DNA of 64,000 nucleotides, from assembly GCA_014843695.1 (NCBI GenBank), contig CM026391.1, positions 36,459,064-36,523,063 on the forward strand, read 5' to 3'. Source of the stretch: Archivesica marissinica. Taxonomy: Eukaryota > Mollusca > Bivalvia > Venerida > Vesicomyidae. Every line of letters begins with the position of its first letter. The stretch's first letter is position 1. A program made the position numbers and the translations under genes. The notes beneath the pieces are model-generated. The model was not told the DNA's origin. It was given only the letters and a program-made list of their open reading frames with translations, and did no database searches. This document shows positions 37,570 to 53,270 of the stretch, in pieces.

Positions 37570-40500
37570 TAGCACGATATATATGTTCTCCCTACATCAT
37601 TCTATATGGTGCTCACTAACAATCACGACTTGTATGTTCTCCATCCAGCATTCTATATGGTAATCACTAACTATAGCGACATGTATGTTCTCCCTACAGT
37701 ATTCTATATGGTAATCACTAACTATTACGACATGTATGTTCTCTATATGCTCCTTCCAACATTTTATATGGTAATCACTAACAATAGCGATATGTATGTT
37801 CTCCCTAAAGCATGCTATATGGTGCCCAGTAACAATCACGACACGTATGTTCTCCTTCCAGCATTCTATATGGTGCTCACTAACTATCACGACATGTATG
37901 TTCTCCCTACAGCATTCTATATGGTAGTCACTAACTATCACGACTTGTATGTTCTCCTTCCAGCATTCTATATGGTAATCACTAACTATAGCGACATGTA
38001 TGTTCTCCTTCCAGCATTCTATATGGTGCTCACTAATTATCACGACATGTATGTTCTCCTTCCAACATTCTATATGGTAATCACTAACTATCACGACATG
38101 TATGTTCTCCCTACAGCATTCTATATGGTAATCACTAACTACAGCGACATGTATGTTCTCCCTACAGCATTCTATATGGTAATCACTAAGCATCACGACA
38201 TGTATGTTCTCCTTCCAACATTCTATATGGTAATCACTAACTATCAGGACATGTATGTTCTCCTTCCAACATTCTATATGGTAATCACTAACTATAGCGA
38301 CATGTATGTTCTCCCTACAGCATTCTATATGGTAGTCACTAACTCTCACGACTTGTATGTTCTCCTTCAGGCATTCTATATGGTAATCACTAACTATAGC
38401 GACATGTATGTTCTCTTTCCAGCAATCTATGTGGTGATCACTAACTATCACGACATGTATGTTCTCCTTCCAGCATTCTATATGGTAATCACTAACTATC
38501 ACGACATGTATGTTCTCCTTCCAACATTTTATATGGTAATCACTAACTATAGCGACATGTATGTTCTCCCTACAGCATTCTATATGATAATCACTAACTA
38601 TCACGACACGTATGTTCTCCATCCAGCATTCTATATGGTAATCACTAACTATCAGGACATGTATGTTCTCCTTCCAGCATTCTATATGGTAATCAATAAC
38701 TATCACGACACGTATGTTCTCCCTACAACATTCTATATGGTAATCACTAACCATCACGACATCTATGTTCTCTTTCCAGCATTCTATATGGTGCTCAATA
38801 ACTATCATGCCATGTATGTTCTCCTTCCAGCATTCTATATGATAATCACTAACTATCACGACATGTATGTTCTCCATCCAGCATTCTATATGGTGCTCAC
38901 TAACTATCACGACATGTATGTTCTCGATCCAGCATTCTATATGGTGCTCACTAACTATCACGACATTTATGTTCTCCTTCCAGCATTCTATATGGTAATC
39001 ACTAACTATCACGACATGTATGTTCACCCTACAGCATTCTTTATGGTGCTCACTAACTAGCACGACATGTATGTTCACCCTACAGCATTCTATATGGTAA
39101 TCACTAACTATCACGACATGTATGTTCTCCCTACATCATTCTATATGGAGCTCACTAACAATCACGACTTGTATGTTCTCCATCCAGCATTCTATATGGT
39201 AATCACTAACTATAACGACATGTATGTTCTCCTTCCAACATTCTGTATGGTAATCACTAACTATAGCGACATGTATGTTCTCCCTACAGTATTCTATATG
39301 GTAATCACTAACTATTACGACATGTATGTTCTCTATATGCTCCTTCCAACATTTTATATGGTAATCACTAACAATAGCGATATGTATGTTCTCCCTAAAG
39401 CATGCTATATGGTGCCCAGTAACCATCACGACACGTATGTTCTCCTTCCGGCATTCTATATGGTGCTCACTAACTATCACGACATGTATGTTCTCCCTAC
39501 AGCATTCTATATGGTAGTCACTAACTATCACGACTTGTATGTTCTCCTTCCAGCATTCTATATGGTAATCACTAACTATAGCGACATGTATGTTCTCCTT
39601 CCAGCATTCTATATGGTGCTCACTAATTATCACGACATGTATGTTCTCCTTCCAGCATTCTATATGGTAATCACTAACTATCACGACATGTATGTTCTCC
39701 TTCCAACATTCTATATGGTAATCACTAACTATAGCGACATGTATGTTCTCCCTACAGCATTCTATATGGTAATCACTAACTATAGCGACATGTATGTTCT
39801 CCCTACAGCATTCTATATGGTAATCACTAAGTATCACGACATGTATGTTCTCCTTCCAACATTCTATATGGTAATCACTAACTATCACGACATGTATGTT
39901 CTCCTTCCAACATTCTATATGGTAATCACTAACTATAGCGACATGTATGATCTCCCTACAGCATTCTATATGGTAGTCACTAACTCTCACGACTTGTATG
40001 TTCTCCTTCAGGCATTCTATATGGTAATCACTAACTATAGCGACATGTATGTTCTCTTTCCAGCATTCTATATGGTGATCACTAACTATCACGACATGTA
40101 TGTTCTCCTTCCAGCATTCTATATGGTAATCACTAACTATAGCGACATGTATGTTCTCCCTACAGCATTATATATGGTAATCACTAACTATCACGACATG
40201 TATGTTCTCCTTCCATCATTCTATATGGCTATCAATAACTATAGCGACATGTATGTTCTCCCTACAGCATTCGATATGGTAATCACTAACTATCACGACA
40301 TATATGTTCTCCTTCCAGCATTTTATATGGTAATCACTAACTATCACGACATGTATGTTCTCCTTCCAACATTTTATATGGTAATCACTAACTATAGCGA
40401 CATGTATGTTCTCCCTACAGCATTCTATATGATAATCACTAACTATCACGACATGTATATTCTCCTTCCAGCATTCTATATGGTGCTCACTAAATATCAC

Positions 40501-42730
40501 GACATGTATGTTCTCCATCCAGCATTCTATATGGTGCTCACTAACTATCACGACATTTATGTTCTCCTTCCAGCATTCTATATGGTAATCACTAACTATC
40601 ACGACATGTATGTTCACCCTACAGCATTCTTTATGGTGCTCACTAACTAGCACGACATATATGTTCTCCCTACAGCATTCTATATGGTGCTCACTAACAA
40701 TCACGACTTGTATGTTCTCCTTCCAGCATTCTATATGGTAATCACTAACTATAACGACATGTATGTTCACCCTACAGCATTCTATATGGTAATCACTAAC
40801 TATCACGACATGTATGTTCTCCCTACATCATTCTATATGGAGCTCACTAACAATCACGACTTGTATGTTCTCCATCCAGCATTCTATATGGTAATCACTA
40901 ACTATAACGACATGTATGTTCTCCTTCCAACATTCTGTATGGTAATCACTAACTATAGCGACATGTATGTTCTCCCTACAGTATTCTATATGGTAATCAC
41001 TAACTATTACGACATGTATGTTCTCTATATGCTCCTTCCAACATTTTATATGGTAATCACTAACAATAGCGATATGTATGTTCTCCCTAAAGCATGCTAT
41101 ATGGTGCCCAGTAACCATCACGACACGTATGTTCTCCTTCCAGCATTCTATATGGTGCTCACTAACTATCACGACATGTATGTTCTCCCTACAGCATTCT
41201 ATATGGTAGTCACTAACTATCACGACTTGTATGTTCTCCTTCCAGCATTCTATATGGTAATCACTAACTATAGCGACATGTATGTTCTCCTTCCAGCATT
41301 CTATATGGTGCTCACTAATTATCACGACATGTATGTTCTCCTTCCAGCATTCTATATGGTAATCACTAACTATCACGACATGTATGTTCTCCTTCCAACA
41401 TTCTATATGGTAATCACTAACTATAGCGACATGTATGTTCTCCCTACAGCATTCTATATGGTAATCACTAACTATAGCGACATGTATGTTCTCCCTACAG
41501 CATTCTATATGGTAATCACTAAGTATCACGACATGTATGTTCTCCTTCCAACATTCTATATGGTAATCACTAACTATCACGACATGTATGTTCTCCTTCC
41601 AACATTCTATATGGTAATCACTAACTATAGCGACATGTATGTTCTCCCTACAGCATTCTATATGGTAGTCACTAACTCTCACGACTTGTATGTTCTCCTT
41701 CAGGCATTCTATATGGTAATCACTAACTATAGCGACATGTATGTTCTCTTTCCAGCATTCTATATGGTGATCACTAACTATCACGACATGTATGTTCTCC
41801 TTCCAGCATTCTATATGGTAATCACTAACTATCACGACATGTATGTTCTCCTTCCAACATTCTATATGGCTATCAATAACTATAGCGACATGTATGTTCT
41901 CCCTACAGCATTCGATATGGTAATCACTAACTATCACGACATATATGTTCTCCTTCCAGCATTTTATATGGTAATCACTAACTATCACGACATGTATGTT
42001 CTCCTTCCAACATTCTATATGGTAATCACTAACTATAGCGACATGTATGTTCTCCCTACAGCATTCTATATGATAATCACTAACTATCACGACATGTATA
42101 TTCTCCTTCCAGCATTTTATATGGTAATCACTAACTATCACGACATGTATGTTCTCCTTCCAACATTCTATATGGTGCTCACTAAATATCACGACATGTA
42201 TGTTCTCCATCCAGCATTCTATATGGTAATCACTAACTATCACGACACGTATGTTCTCCATCCAGCATTCTATATGGTAATCACTAACTATCACGACATG
42301 TATGTTCTCCTTCCAGCATTCTATATGGTAATCAATAACTATCACGACACGTATGTTCTCCCTACAACATTCTATATGGTAATCACTAACCATCACGACA
42401 TCTATGTTCTCTTTCCAGCATTCTATATGGTGCTCAATAACTATCACGCCATGTATGTTCTCCTTCCAGCATTCTATATGGTAATCACTAACTATCACGA
42501 CATGTATGTTCTCCATCCAGCATTCTATATGGTGCTCACTAACTATCACGACATGTATGTTCTCCATCCAGCATTCTATATGGTGCTCACTAACTATCGC
42601 GACATTTATGTTCTCCTTCCAGCATTCTATATGGTAATCACTAACTATCACGACATGTATGTTCACCCTACAGCATTCTTTATGGTGCTCACTAACTAGC
42701 ACGACATATATGTTCTCCCTACAGCATTCT
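37570..42730. repeat. 51-mer HOR of 31 and 33 monomers, tagged by a 9-bp insertion
   Basis: A 9-bp insertion (TATATGCTC after TATGTTCTC) marks one monomer per unit; CTCTATATGC starts at 37741, 39331 and 41023. Spacings of 1,590 and 1,692 bp are 31 x 51 + 9 and 33 x 51 + 9. A second tag, ACTAACTAGCACGA, lies near 37570, 39058, 40648 and 42697 and puts an in-frame stop in the open plus frame. The copies starting at 39331 and 41023 are nearly identical by eye over more than 1 kb. Each unit carries CTAAAGCATGC, GTAGTCAC and TCTCACGACTTG monomers in the same order. Confidence 0.9.
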
Positions 42731-45700
42731 ATATGGTGCTCACTAACAATCACGACTTGTATGTTCTCCTTCCAGCATTCTATATGGTAATCACTAACTA
42801 TAACGACACGTATGTTCTCCATACAGCATTCTATATGGTAATCACTAACTATAACGACATGTATGTTCTCCTTCCAGCATTCTATATGGTGCCCAGTAAC
42901 CATCACGACATATATGTTCTCCCTACAGCATTCTATATGGTAATCACTAACTATCACGACATGTATGTTCTCCCTACAGCATTCTATATGGTAATCACTA
43001 ACTATCACAACATGTATGTTCTCCTTCCAACATTTTATATGGTAATCACTAACTATAACGATATGTATGTTCTCCCTAAAGCATGCTATATGGTAATCAC
43101 TAACTATCACGACATGTATGTTCTCCTTCCAACATTCTTTATAGTGCCCAGTAACCATCACGACATGTATGTTCTCCCTACAGCATTTTATATGGTAATC
43201 ACTAACAATAGCGACATGTATGTTCTCCTTCCAACATTCTATATGGTAATCACTAACTATAACGACATGTATGTTCTCCTTCCAGCATTCTATATGGTGC
43301 CCAGTAACCATCACAACATGTATATTCTCCTTCCAGCATTCTATAAGGTAATCACTAACTATAACGACAAGTATGTTCTCCCTACAGCATTCTAGATGGT
43401 AATCACTAACTATCACGTCATGTATGTTCTCCTTCCTGCATTCTATATGGTGCCCAGTAACCATCACGACACCTATGTTCTCCTTCCAACATTCTATATG
43501 GTAATCACTAACTATAGCGACATGTTTGTTCTCCTTCCAGCATTCTATATTGTAAACACTAACTATCACGACACGTATGTTCTCCCTATAACATTCCATA
43601 TGGTAATAACTAACTATAACGACATGTATGTTCTCCTTCCAGCATTCTATATTGTGATCACTAACTACAACGACAAGTATGTTCTCCCTACAGCATTCTA
43701 GATGGTAATCACTAACTATCACGACATGTATGTTCTCCTTCCAACATTCTATATGGTGCCTAGTAACCATCACGACACGTATGTTCTCCTTCCAGATTTC
43801 TATATTGTAATCACTAACTATCACGACATGTATGTTCTCCTTCCAGCATTATATATGGTAATCACTAACTATAACGACATGTATGTTCTCCTTCCAGCAT
43901 TCTATATGGTAATCACTAACTATAACGACACGTATGTTCTCCCTATAACATTCTATATGGTAATCACTAACTATAACGACACGTATGTTCTCCCTATTTC
44001 ATTCTATATGGTAATCACTAACTATAACGACACGTATGTTCTCCCTATAACATTTTATATGGTAATCACTAACTATAACGACACGTACGTTCTCCCTATA
44101 ACATTCTGTATGGTAATCACTAACTATCACGACATGTATATTCTCCTTCCAACATTCTATATGGTAATCACTAACTATAGCGACATGTATGTTCTCCTTT
44201 CAGCATTCTATATGGTAATCACTAACTATAACGACAAGTATGTTCTCCCTACAGCATTCTATATGGTAATCACTAACTATCACGACATGTATGTTCTCCT
44301 TCCAACATTCTATATGGTAATCAGTAACTATCACGTCATGTATGTTCTCCTTCCAGCATTCTATATGGTAATCACTAACTATAACGACATGTATGTTCTC
44401 CTTCCAACATTCTATATGGTGCCCAGTAACCATCACGACACGTATGTTCTCCTTCCAGCATTTTATTTGGTAATCACTAACTATCACGACATGTATGTTC
44501 TCCTTCCAGTATTCTATATGGTAATCACTAAGTATAACGACATGTATGTTCTCCTTCCAACATTCTATATGGTGCCCAGTAACCATCACGACACATATGT
44601 TCTCCTTCCAACATTCTATATGGTGCTCATTAACTATAAAGATTTGTATGTTCTCCTTCCAACATTCTATATGGTGCCTAGTAACCATCACGACACGTAT
44701 GTTCTCCTTCCAGCATTCTATATGGTGCTCACTAACTATCACGACATGTATGTTCTCCCTACAGCATTATATATGGTAATCAATAACTATCACGACACGT
44801 ATGTTCTCCCTACAGTATTCTATATGGTAATCACTAACTATCACGACACGTATGTTCTCCTTCCAGCATTCTATATGGTAATCACTAACTATCACGACAT
44901 GTATGTTCTCCTTCTAGCATTCTATATGGTAATCACTAACCATCACGACATGTATGTTCTCCTTCCAACATTCTATATGGTAATCACTAACTATAGCGAC
45001 ATGTATGTTCTCCCTGCAGCATTCTATATGGTAATCACTAACTATCACGACATGTATGTTCTCCTTCTAGCATTTTATATGGTAATCACTAATTATCACG
45101 ACATGTATGTTCTCCTTCCAACACTCTATATGGTAATCACTAACAATAGCGACATGTATGTTCTCCCTACAGCATTCTATATGGTAATCACTAACTATCA
45201 CGACATGTATGTTCTCCTTCCAGCATTTTATATGGTAATCACTAACTATCACGACATGTATGTTCTCCTTCCAACATTCTATATGGTAATCACTAACTAT
45301 AGCGACATGTATGTTCTCCCTACAGCATTCTATATGGTAGTCACTAACTATCACGACTTGTATGTTCTCCTTCAGGCATTCTATATGGTAATCACTAACT
45401 ATAGCGACATGTATGTTCTCCTTCCAGTATTCCATATGGTGCTCACTAACTATCACGACATGTATGTTCTCCTTCCAGCATTCTATATGGTAATCACTAA
45501 CTATCACGACATGTATGTTCTCCTTCCAACATTCTATATTGTAATCACTAACCATAGCGACATGTATGTTCTCCCTACAGCATTATATATGGTAATCACT
45601 AACTATCACGACATGTATGTTCTCCTTCCAGCATTCTATATGGTAATCACTAACTATCACGACATGTATGTTCTCCTTCCAACATTCTATATGGTAATCA

Positions 45701-48700
45701 CTAACTATAGCGACATGTATGTTCTCCCTACAGCATTCTATATGGTAATCACTAACTATAGCGACATGTATGTTCTCCCTACAGCATTCTATATGGTAAT
45801 CACTAACTATCACGACACGTATGTTCTCCCTACAGCATTCTATATGGTAATCACTTACTATCACGACATCTATGATCTCTTTCCAGCATTCTTTATGGTG
45901 CTCACTAACTATCACGACATGTATGTTCTCCATCCAGCATTCTATATGGTGCTCACTAACTATCACGACATGTATGTTCTCCCTCCAGCATTCTATATGG
46001 TGCTCACTAAATATCACGACATGTATGTTCTCCTTCCAGCATTCTATATGGTAATCACTAACTATCACGACATGTATGTTCTCCCTACAGCATTCTTTAT
46101 GGTGCTCACTAACAATCACGACTTGTATGTTCTCCTTCCAGCATTCTATATGGTAATCACTAACTATAGCGATATGTATGTTCTCCCTAAAGCATGCTAT
46201 ATGGTAATCACTAACTATCACGACATGTATGTTCTCCTTCCAACATTCTTTATGGTGCCCAGTAACCATCACGACATGTATGTTCTCCCTACAGCATTTT
46301 ATATGGTAATCACTAACAATAGCGACATGTATGTTCTCCTTCCAGTATTCTATATGGTAATCACTAACAATAACGACATGTATGTTCTCCTTCCAGCATT
46401 CTATATGGTGCCCAGTAACCATCACAACATGTATATTCTCCTTCCAGCATTCTATTTGGTAATCACTAACTATAACGACAAGTATGTTCTCCCTACAGCA
46501 TTCTAGATGGTAATCACTAACTATCATGACATGTATGTTCTGCTTCCAGCATTATATATGGTGCCCAGTAACCATCACGACACATATGTTCTCCTTCCAA
46601 CATTCTATATGGTAATCACTAACTATAGCGACATGTTTGTTCTCCTTCCAGCATTCTATATGGTAATCACTAACTATCACGACATGTATGTTCTCCTTCC
46701 AGCATTCTATATTGTGATCACTAACTATAACGACAAGTATGTTCTCCCTACAGCATTCTATATGGTAATCACTAACTATAACGACATGTATGTTATCCTT
46801 CCAGCATTCTATATGGTGCCCAGTAACCATCACAACATGTATATTCTCCTTCCAACATTCTATATGGTAATCACTAACTATATCGACAAGTATGTTCTCC
46901 CTACAGCATTCTATATGGTAATCACTAACTATAACGACATGTATGTTCTCCTTCCAGCATTCTATATGGTAATCACTAACTATAACGACACGTTTGTTCT
47001 CCCTATAACATTCTATATGGTAATCACTAACTATAACGACACGTATGTTCTCCCTATAACATTCTATATGGTAATCACTAACTATAACGACACGTATGTT
47101 CTCCCTATAACATTCTATATGGTAATCACTAACTATAACAACACGTACGTTCTCCCTATAACATTCTATATGGTAATCACTAACTATCACGACATGTATA
47201 TTCTCCTTCCAACATTCTATATGGTAATCACTAACTATAGCGACATGTATGTTCTCCTTTCAGCATTCTATATGGTAATCACTAACTATAACGACAAGTA
47301 TGTTCTCCCTACAGCATTCTATATGGTAATCACTAACTATCACGACATGTATGTTCTCCTTCCAACATTCTATATGGTAATCACTAACTATCACGTCATG
47401 TATGTTCTCCTTCCAGCATTCTATATGGTAATCACTAACTATAACGACATGTATGTTCTGCTTCCAACATTCTATATGGTGCCCAGTAAACATCACGACA
47501 CGTATGTTCTCCTTCCAGCATTTTATTTGGTAATCACTAACTATCACGACATGTATGTTCTCCTTCCAGCATTTTATATGGTAATCACTAACTATCACGA
47601 CATGTATGTTCTCCTTCCAACATTCTATATGGTAACCACTAACAATAGCGACATGTATGTTCTCCCTACAGCATTCTATATGGTAATCACTAACTATCAC
47701 GACATGTATGTTCTCCTTCCAGCATTTTATATGGTAATCACTAACTATCACGACATGTATGTTCTCCTTCCAACATTCTATATGGTAATCACTAAATATA
47801 GCGACATGAATGTTCTCCCTACAGCATTCTATATGGTAATCACTAACTATAGCGACATGTATGTTCTCCATACAGCATTCTATATGGTAATCACTAACTA
47901 TCACGACACGTATGTTCTCCCTACAGCATTCTATATGGTAATCACTTACTATCACGACATCTATGTTCTCTTTCCAGCATTCTTTATGGTGCTCACTAAC
48001 TATCACGACATGTATGTTCTCCATCCAGCATTCTATATGGTGCTCACTAACTATCACGACATGTATGTTCTCCATCCAGCATTCTATATGGTGCTCACTA
48101 ACTATCACGACATGTATGTTCTCCTTCCAGCATTCTATATGGTAATCACTAACTATCGCGACATGTAAGTTCTCCCTACAGCATTCTTTATGGTGCTCAC
48201 TAACAATCACGACTTGTATGTTCTCCTTCCAGCATTCTATATGGTAATCACTAACTATAACGATATGTATGTTCTCCCTAAAGCATGCTATATGGTAATC
48301 ACTAACTATAACGACATGTATGTTCTCCTTCCAACATTCTTTATGGTGCCCAGTAACCATCACGACATGTATATTCTCCCTACAGCATTTTATATGGTAA
48401 TCACTAACAATAGCGACATGTATGTTCTCCTTCCAGTATTCTATATTGTAATCACTAACTATAACGACATTTATGTTCTCCTTCCAGCATTCTATATGGT
48501 GCCCAGTAACCATCACAATATGTATAGTCTCCTTCCAACATTCTATATGGTAATCACTAACTATAACGACAAGTATGTTCTCCCTACAGCATTCTAGATG
48601 GTAATCACTAACTATCACGACATGTATGTTCTCCTTCCAGCATTCTATATGGTGCCCAGTAACCATCACGACACATATGTTCTCCTTCAAACATTCTATA

Positions 48701-49700
48701 TGGTGCCTAGTAACCATCACGACACGTATGTTCTCCTTCCAGATTTCTATATGGTAATCACTAACTATCACGACATGTATGTTCTCCTTCCAGCATTATA
48801 TATGGTAATCACTAACTATAACGACATGTATGTTCTCCTTCCAGCATTCTATATGGTAATCACTAACTATAACGACACCTATGTTCTCCATATAACATTC
48901 TGTATGGTAATCACTAACTATAACGACACGTATGTTCTCCCTATAACATTCTATATGGTAATCACTAACTATAACGACACGTACCTTCTCCCTATAACAT
49001 TCTATATGGTAATCACTAACTATCACGACATGTATATTCTCCTTCCAACATTCTATATGGTAATCACTAACTATAGCGACATGTATGTTCTCCTTCCAGC
49101 ATTCTATATGGTAATCACTAACTATAACGACAAGTATGTTCTCCCTACAGCATTCTATATGGTAATCACTAACTATCACGACATGTATGTTCTCCTTCCA
49201 ACATTCTATATGGTAATCACTAACTATCACGTCATGTATGTTCTCCTTCCAGCATTCTATATGGTAATCACTAACTATAACGACATGTATGTTCTGCTTC
49301 CAACATTCTATATGGTGCCCAGTAACCATCACGACACGTATGTTCTCCTTCCAGCATTCTATTTGGTAATCACTAACTATCACGACATGTATGTTCTCCT
49401 TCCAACATTCTATATGGTGCCTAGTAACCATCACGACACGTATGTTCTCCTTCCAGCATTCTATATGGTGCTCACTAACTATAACGACACGTATGTTCTC
49501 CCTATAACATTCAGTATGGTAATCACTAACTATAACGACACGTATGTTCTCCCTATAACATTCTATATGGTAATCACTAACTATAGCGACACGTACGTTC
49601 TCCCTATAACAATCTATATGGTAATCACTAACTATCACGACATGTATATTCTCCTTCCAACATTCTATATGGTGCTCACTAACTATAAAGATTTGTGTGT
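42731..49700. repeat. 51-mer HOR tagged by TCTAGA, unit spacings 41 and 55 monomers
   Basis: The TCTAGATGG variant of TCTATATGG lies at 43391, 43697, 46502 and 48593. The intervals 306, 2,805 and 2,091 bp are exactly 6, 55 and 41 monomers. The region is rich in CTATAACATTC, GACAAGTATG, GTGCCCAGTAACC and CATCACAACATG monomers, recurring in the same order after each tag. The block 43840-44170 reappears at about 46920-47230 and 48810-49050. Register is kept almost perfectly over 7 kb. Confidence 0.87.
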
Positions 49701-52700
49701 TCTCCTTCCAACATTATATATGGTGCCTAGTAACCATCACGACACGTGTGTTCTCCCTACAGCATTCTATATGGTAATCACTAACTATCACGACATGTAT
49801 GTTCTCCCTACAGCATTCTATATGGTAATCAATAACTATCACGACACGTATGTTCTCCCTACAGCATTCTATATGGTAATCACTAACTATCACGACACGT
49901 ATGTTCTCCTTCCAGCATTCTATATGGTAATCACTAACTATCACGACATGTATGTTCTCCTTCCAGCATTCTATATGGTAATCACTAACATACACATGTA
50001 TGTTCCCACACAAACACAACACACACCCACCCAACACAAACAACAATTCCCACATTCTATATGGTCACTAACATCACGACAGTATGTTCTCCTTCCAGCA
50101 TTCTATATGGTAATCACTAACTATCACGACATGTATGTTCTCCTTCCAGCATTCTATATGGTAATCACTAACTATCACGACATGTATGTTCTCCTTCCAG
50201 CATTCTATATGGTAATCACTAACCATCACGACATGTATGTTCTCCTTCCAACATTCTATATGGTAATCACTAACTATAGCGACATGTATGTTCTCCCTAC
50301 AGCATTCTATATGGTAATCAATAACTATCACGACACGTATGTTCTCCATACAGCATTCTATATGGTAATCACTAACTATCACGACACGTATGTTCTCCTT
50401 CCAGCATTCTATATGGTAATCACTAACTATCACGACATGTATGTTCTCCTTCCAGCATTCTATATGGTAATCACTAACTATCACGACATGTATGTTCTCC
50501 TTCCAACATTCTATATGGTAATCACTAACTATAGCGACATGTATGTTCTCCCTACAGCATTCTATATGGTAATCACTAACTATCACGACATGTATGTTCT
50601 CCTTCCAGCATTTTATATGGTAATCACTAACTATCACGACATGTATGTTCTCCTTCCAACATTCTATATGGTAATCACTAACTATCACGACATGTATGTT
50701 CTCCTTCCAGCATTCTATATGGTAATCACTAACTATCACGACATGTATGTTCTCCTTCCAACATTCTATATGGTAATCACTAACTATCACGACATGTATG
50801 TTCTCCCTACAACATTCTATATGGTAATCACTAACTATCACGACATGTATGTTCTCCTTCCAACATTTTATATGGTAATCACTAACTATCACGACATGTA
50901 TGTTCTCCTTCCAGCATTTTATATGGTAATCACTAACTATCACGACATGTATGTTCTCCCTACAACATTCTATATGGTAATCACTAACTATCACGACATT
51001 ATGTTCTCCCTACAACATTCTATATGGTAATCACTAACTATCACGACATGTATGTTCTCCCTACAACATTCTATATGGTAATCACTAACTATCACGACAT
51101 GTATGTTCTCCCTACAACATTCTATATGGTAAACACTAACTATCACGACATGTATGTTCTCCCTACAACATTCTATATGGTAATCAATAACTATCACGAC
51201 ATGTATGTTCTCCTTCCAGCATTCTATATGGTAATCACTAACTATCGCGACATGTATGTTCTCCCTACAACATTCTATATGGTAATCACTAACTATCACG
51301 ACATGTATGTTCTCCTTCCAACATTCTATATGGTAATCACTAACTATAACGACATGTATGTTCTCCTTCCAGCATTCTATATGGTAATCACTAACTATAA
51401 CGACATGTATGTTCTCCTTCCAACATTCTATATGGTGCCCAGTAACCATCACGACACGTATGTTCTCCCTACAGCATTCTATATAGTAATCACTAACTAT
51501 CACGACATGTATTTTCTCATTCCAGCATTTTATATGGTAATTAATAACTATCACGACATGTATGTTCTCCCTACATCATTCTATATGGTAATCACTAACC
51601 ATCACGACATCTATGTTCTCCTTCCAGCATTCTATATGGTGCTCACGAACTATCACGACATGTACGTTCTCCTTCCAGCATTCTATATGGTGCTCACTAA
51701 CTATCACACATCTATGTTCTCTTTCCAGCATTCTATATGGTGCTCACTAACTATCACGACATGTATGTTCTCCTTCCAGCATTCTATATGGTGCTCACTA
51801 ACTATCACGACATGTATGTTCTCCTTCCAACATTCTATATGGTAATCACTAACTATCACGACACGTATGTTCTCTCTACAGCATTCTATATGGTAATCAC
51901 TAACTATAATGACATGTATGTTCTCCTTCCAACATTCTATATGGTGCCCAGTAACCATCACGACACATATGTTCTCCTTCCAACATTCTATATGGTGCTC
52001 ACTAACTATAAAGATTTGTATGTTCTCCTTCCAACATTCTATATGGTGCCTAGTAACCATCACGACACGTATGTTCTCCATACAGCATTCTATATGGTAA
52101 TCACTAACTATCACGACACGTATGTTCTCCTTCCAGCATTATATATGGTAATCACTAACTATCACGACATGTATGTTCTCCTTCCAGCATTCTATATGGT
52201 AATCACTAACCATCACGACATGTATGTTCTCCTTCCAACATTCTATATGGTAATCACTAACTATAGCGACATGTATGTTCTCCCTACAGCATTTTATATG
52301 GTAATCACTAACTATCACGACATGTATGTTCTCCTTCCAGCATTTTATATGGTAATCACTAACTATCACGACATGTATGTTCTCCTTCCAACATTCTATA
52401 TGGTAATCACTAACTATAGCGACATGTATGTTCTCCCTACAACATTCTATATGGTAATCACTAACTATCACGACATGTATGTTCTCCCTACAACATTCTA
52501 TATGGTAATCACTAACTATCACGACATGTATGTTCTCCTTACAACATTCTATATGGTAATCACTAACTATAGCGACATGTATGTTCTCCCTACAGCATTC
52601 TATATGGTAATCACTAACTATCACGACATGTATGTTCTCCTTCCAACATTCTATATGGTAATCACTAACTATCACGACATGTATGTTCTCCTTCCAGCAT

Positions 52701-53270
52701 TCTATATGGTAATCACTAACTATCACGACATGTATGTTCTCCCTACAACATTCTATATGGTAATCACTAACTATCACGACATGTATGTTCTCCCTACAAC
52801 ATTCTATATGGTAATCACTAACTATCACGACATGTATGTTCTCCCTACAACATTCTATATGGTAATCACTAACTATCACGACATGTATGTTCTCCCTACA
52901 ACATTCTATATGGTAATCACTAACTATCACGACATGTATGTTCTCCTTCCAACATTCTATATGGTAATCACTAACTATCACGACATGTATGTTCTCCTTA
53001 CAGCATTCTATATGGTAATCACTAACTATCACGACATGTATGTTCTCCTTCCAGCATTCTATATGGTAATCACTAACTATCACGACATGTATGTTCTCCT
53101 TCCAACATTCTATATGGTAATCACTAACTATAACGACATGTATGTTCTCCCTACAGCATTCTATATGGTAATCACTAACTATCACGACATGTATGTTCTC
53201 CTTCCAGCATTCTATATGGTAATCACTAACTATCACGACATGTATGTTCTCCCTACAGCATTCTATATGG
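49701..53270. repeat. More uniform 51-mer block
   Basis: Monomers are dominated by GTAATCACTAACTATCACGAC with CTACAACATTC, TTCCAACATTC or TTCCAGCATTC ends. Long runs of nearly identical monomers occur, for example 50940-51200 and 52730-52920. HOR markers of the neighbouring blocks are sparse. One monomer near 50998 lacks two bases (GACATTATGTTC), shifting the plus open frame. A short block near 51560-51850 has GTGCTCACTAAC monomers like those after 53270. Confidence 0.82.
49987..50090 (+). other. Non-satellite A/C-rich patch with flanking deletions
   Basis: The array breaks at ACTAACATACACATG. About 45 bases made almost only of A and C follow from around 50006, then the monomer resumes at CACATTCTATATGGTCACTAACATCACGACAGTATG with several missing bases. 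Register is normal from about 50090. The patch contains CAACACACACCCACC, shared in reverse complement with the G/T-rich patch near 29500. Confidence 0.82.
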
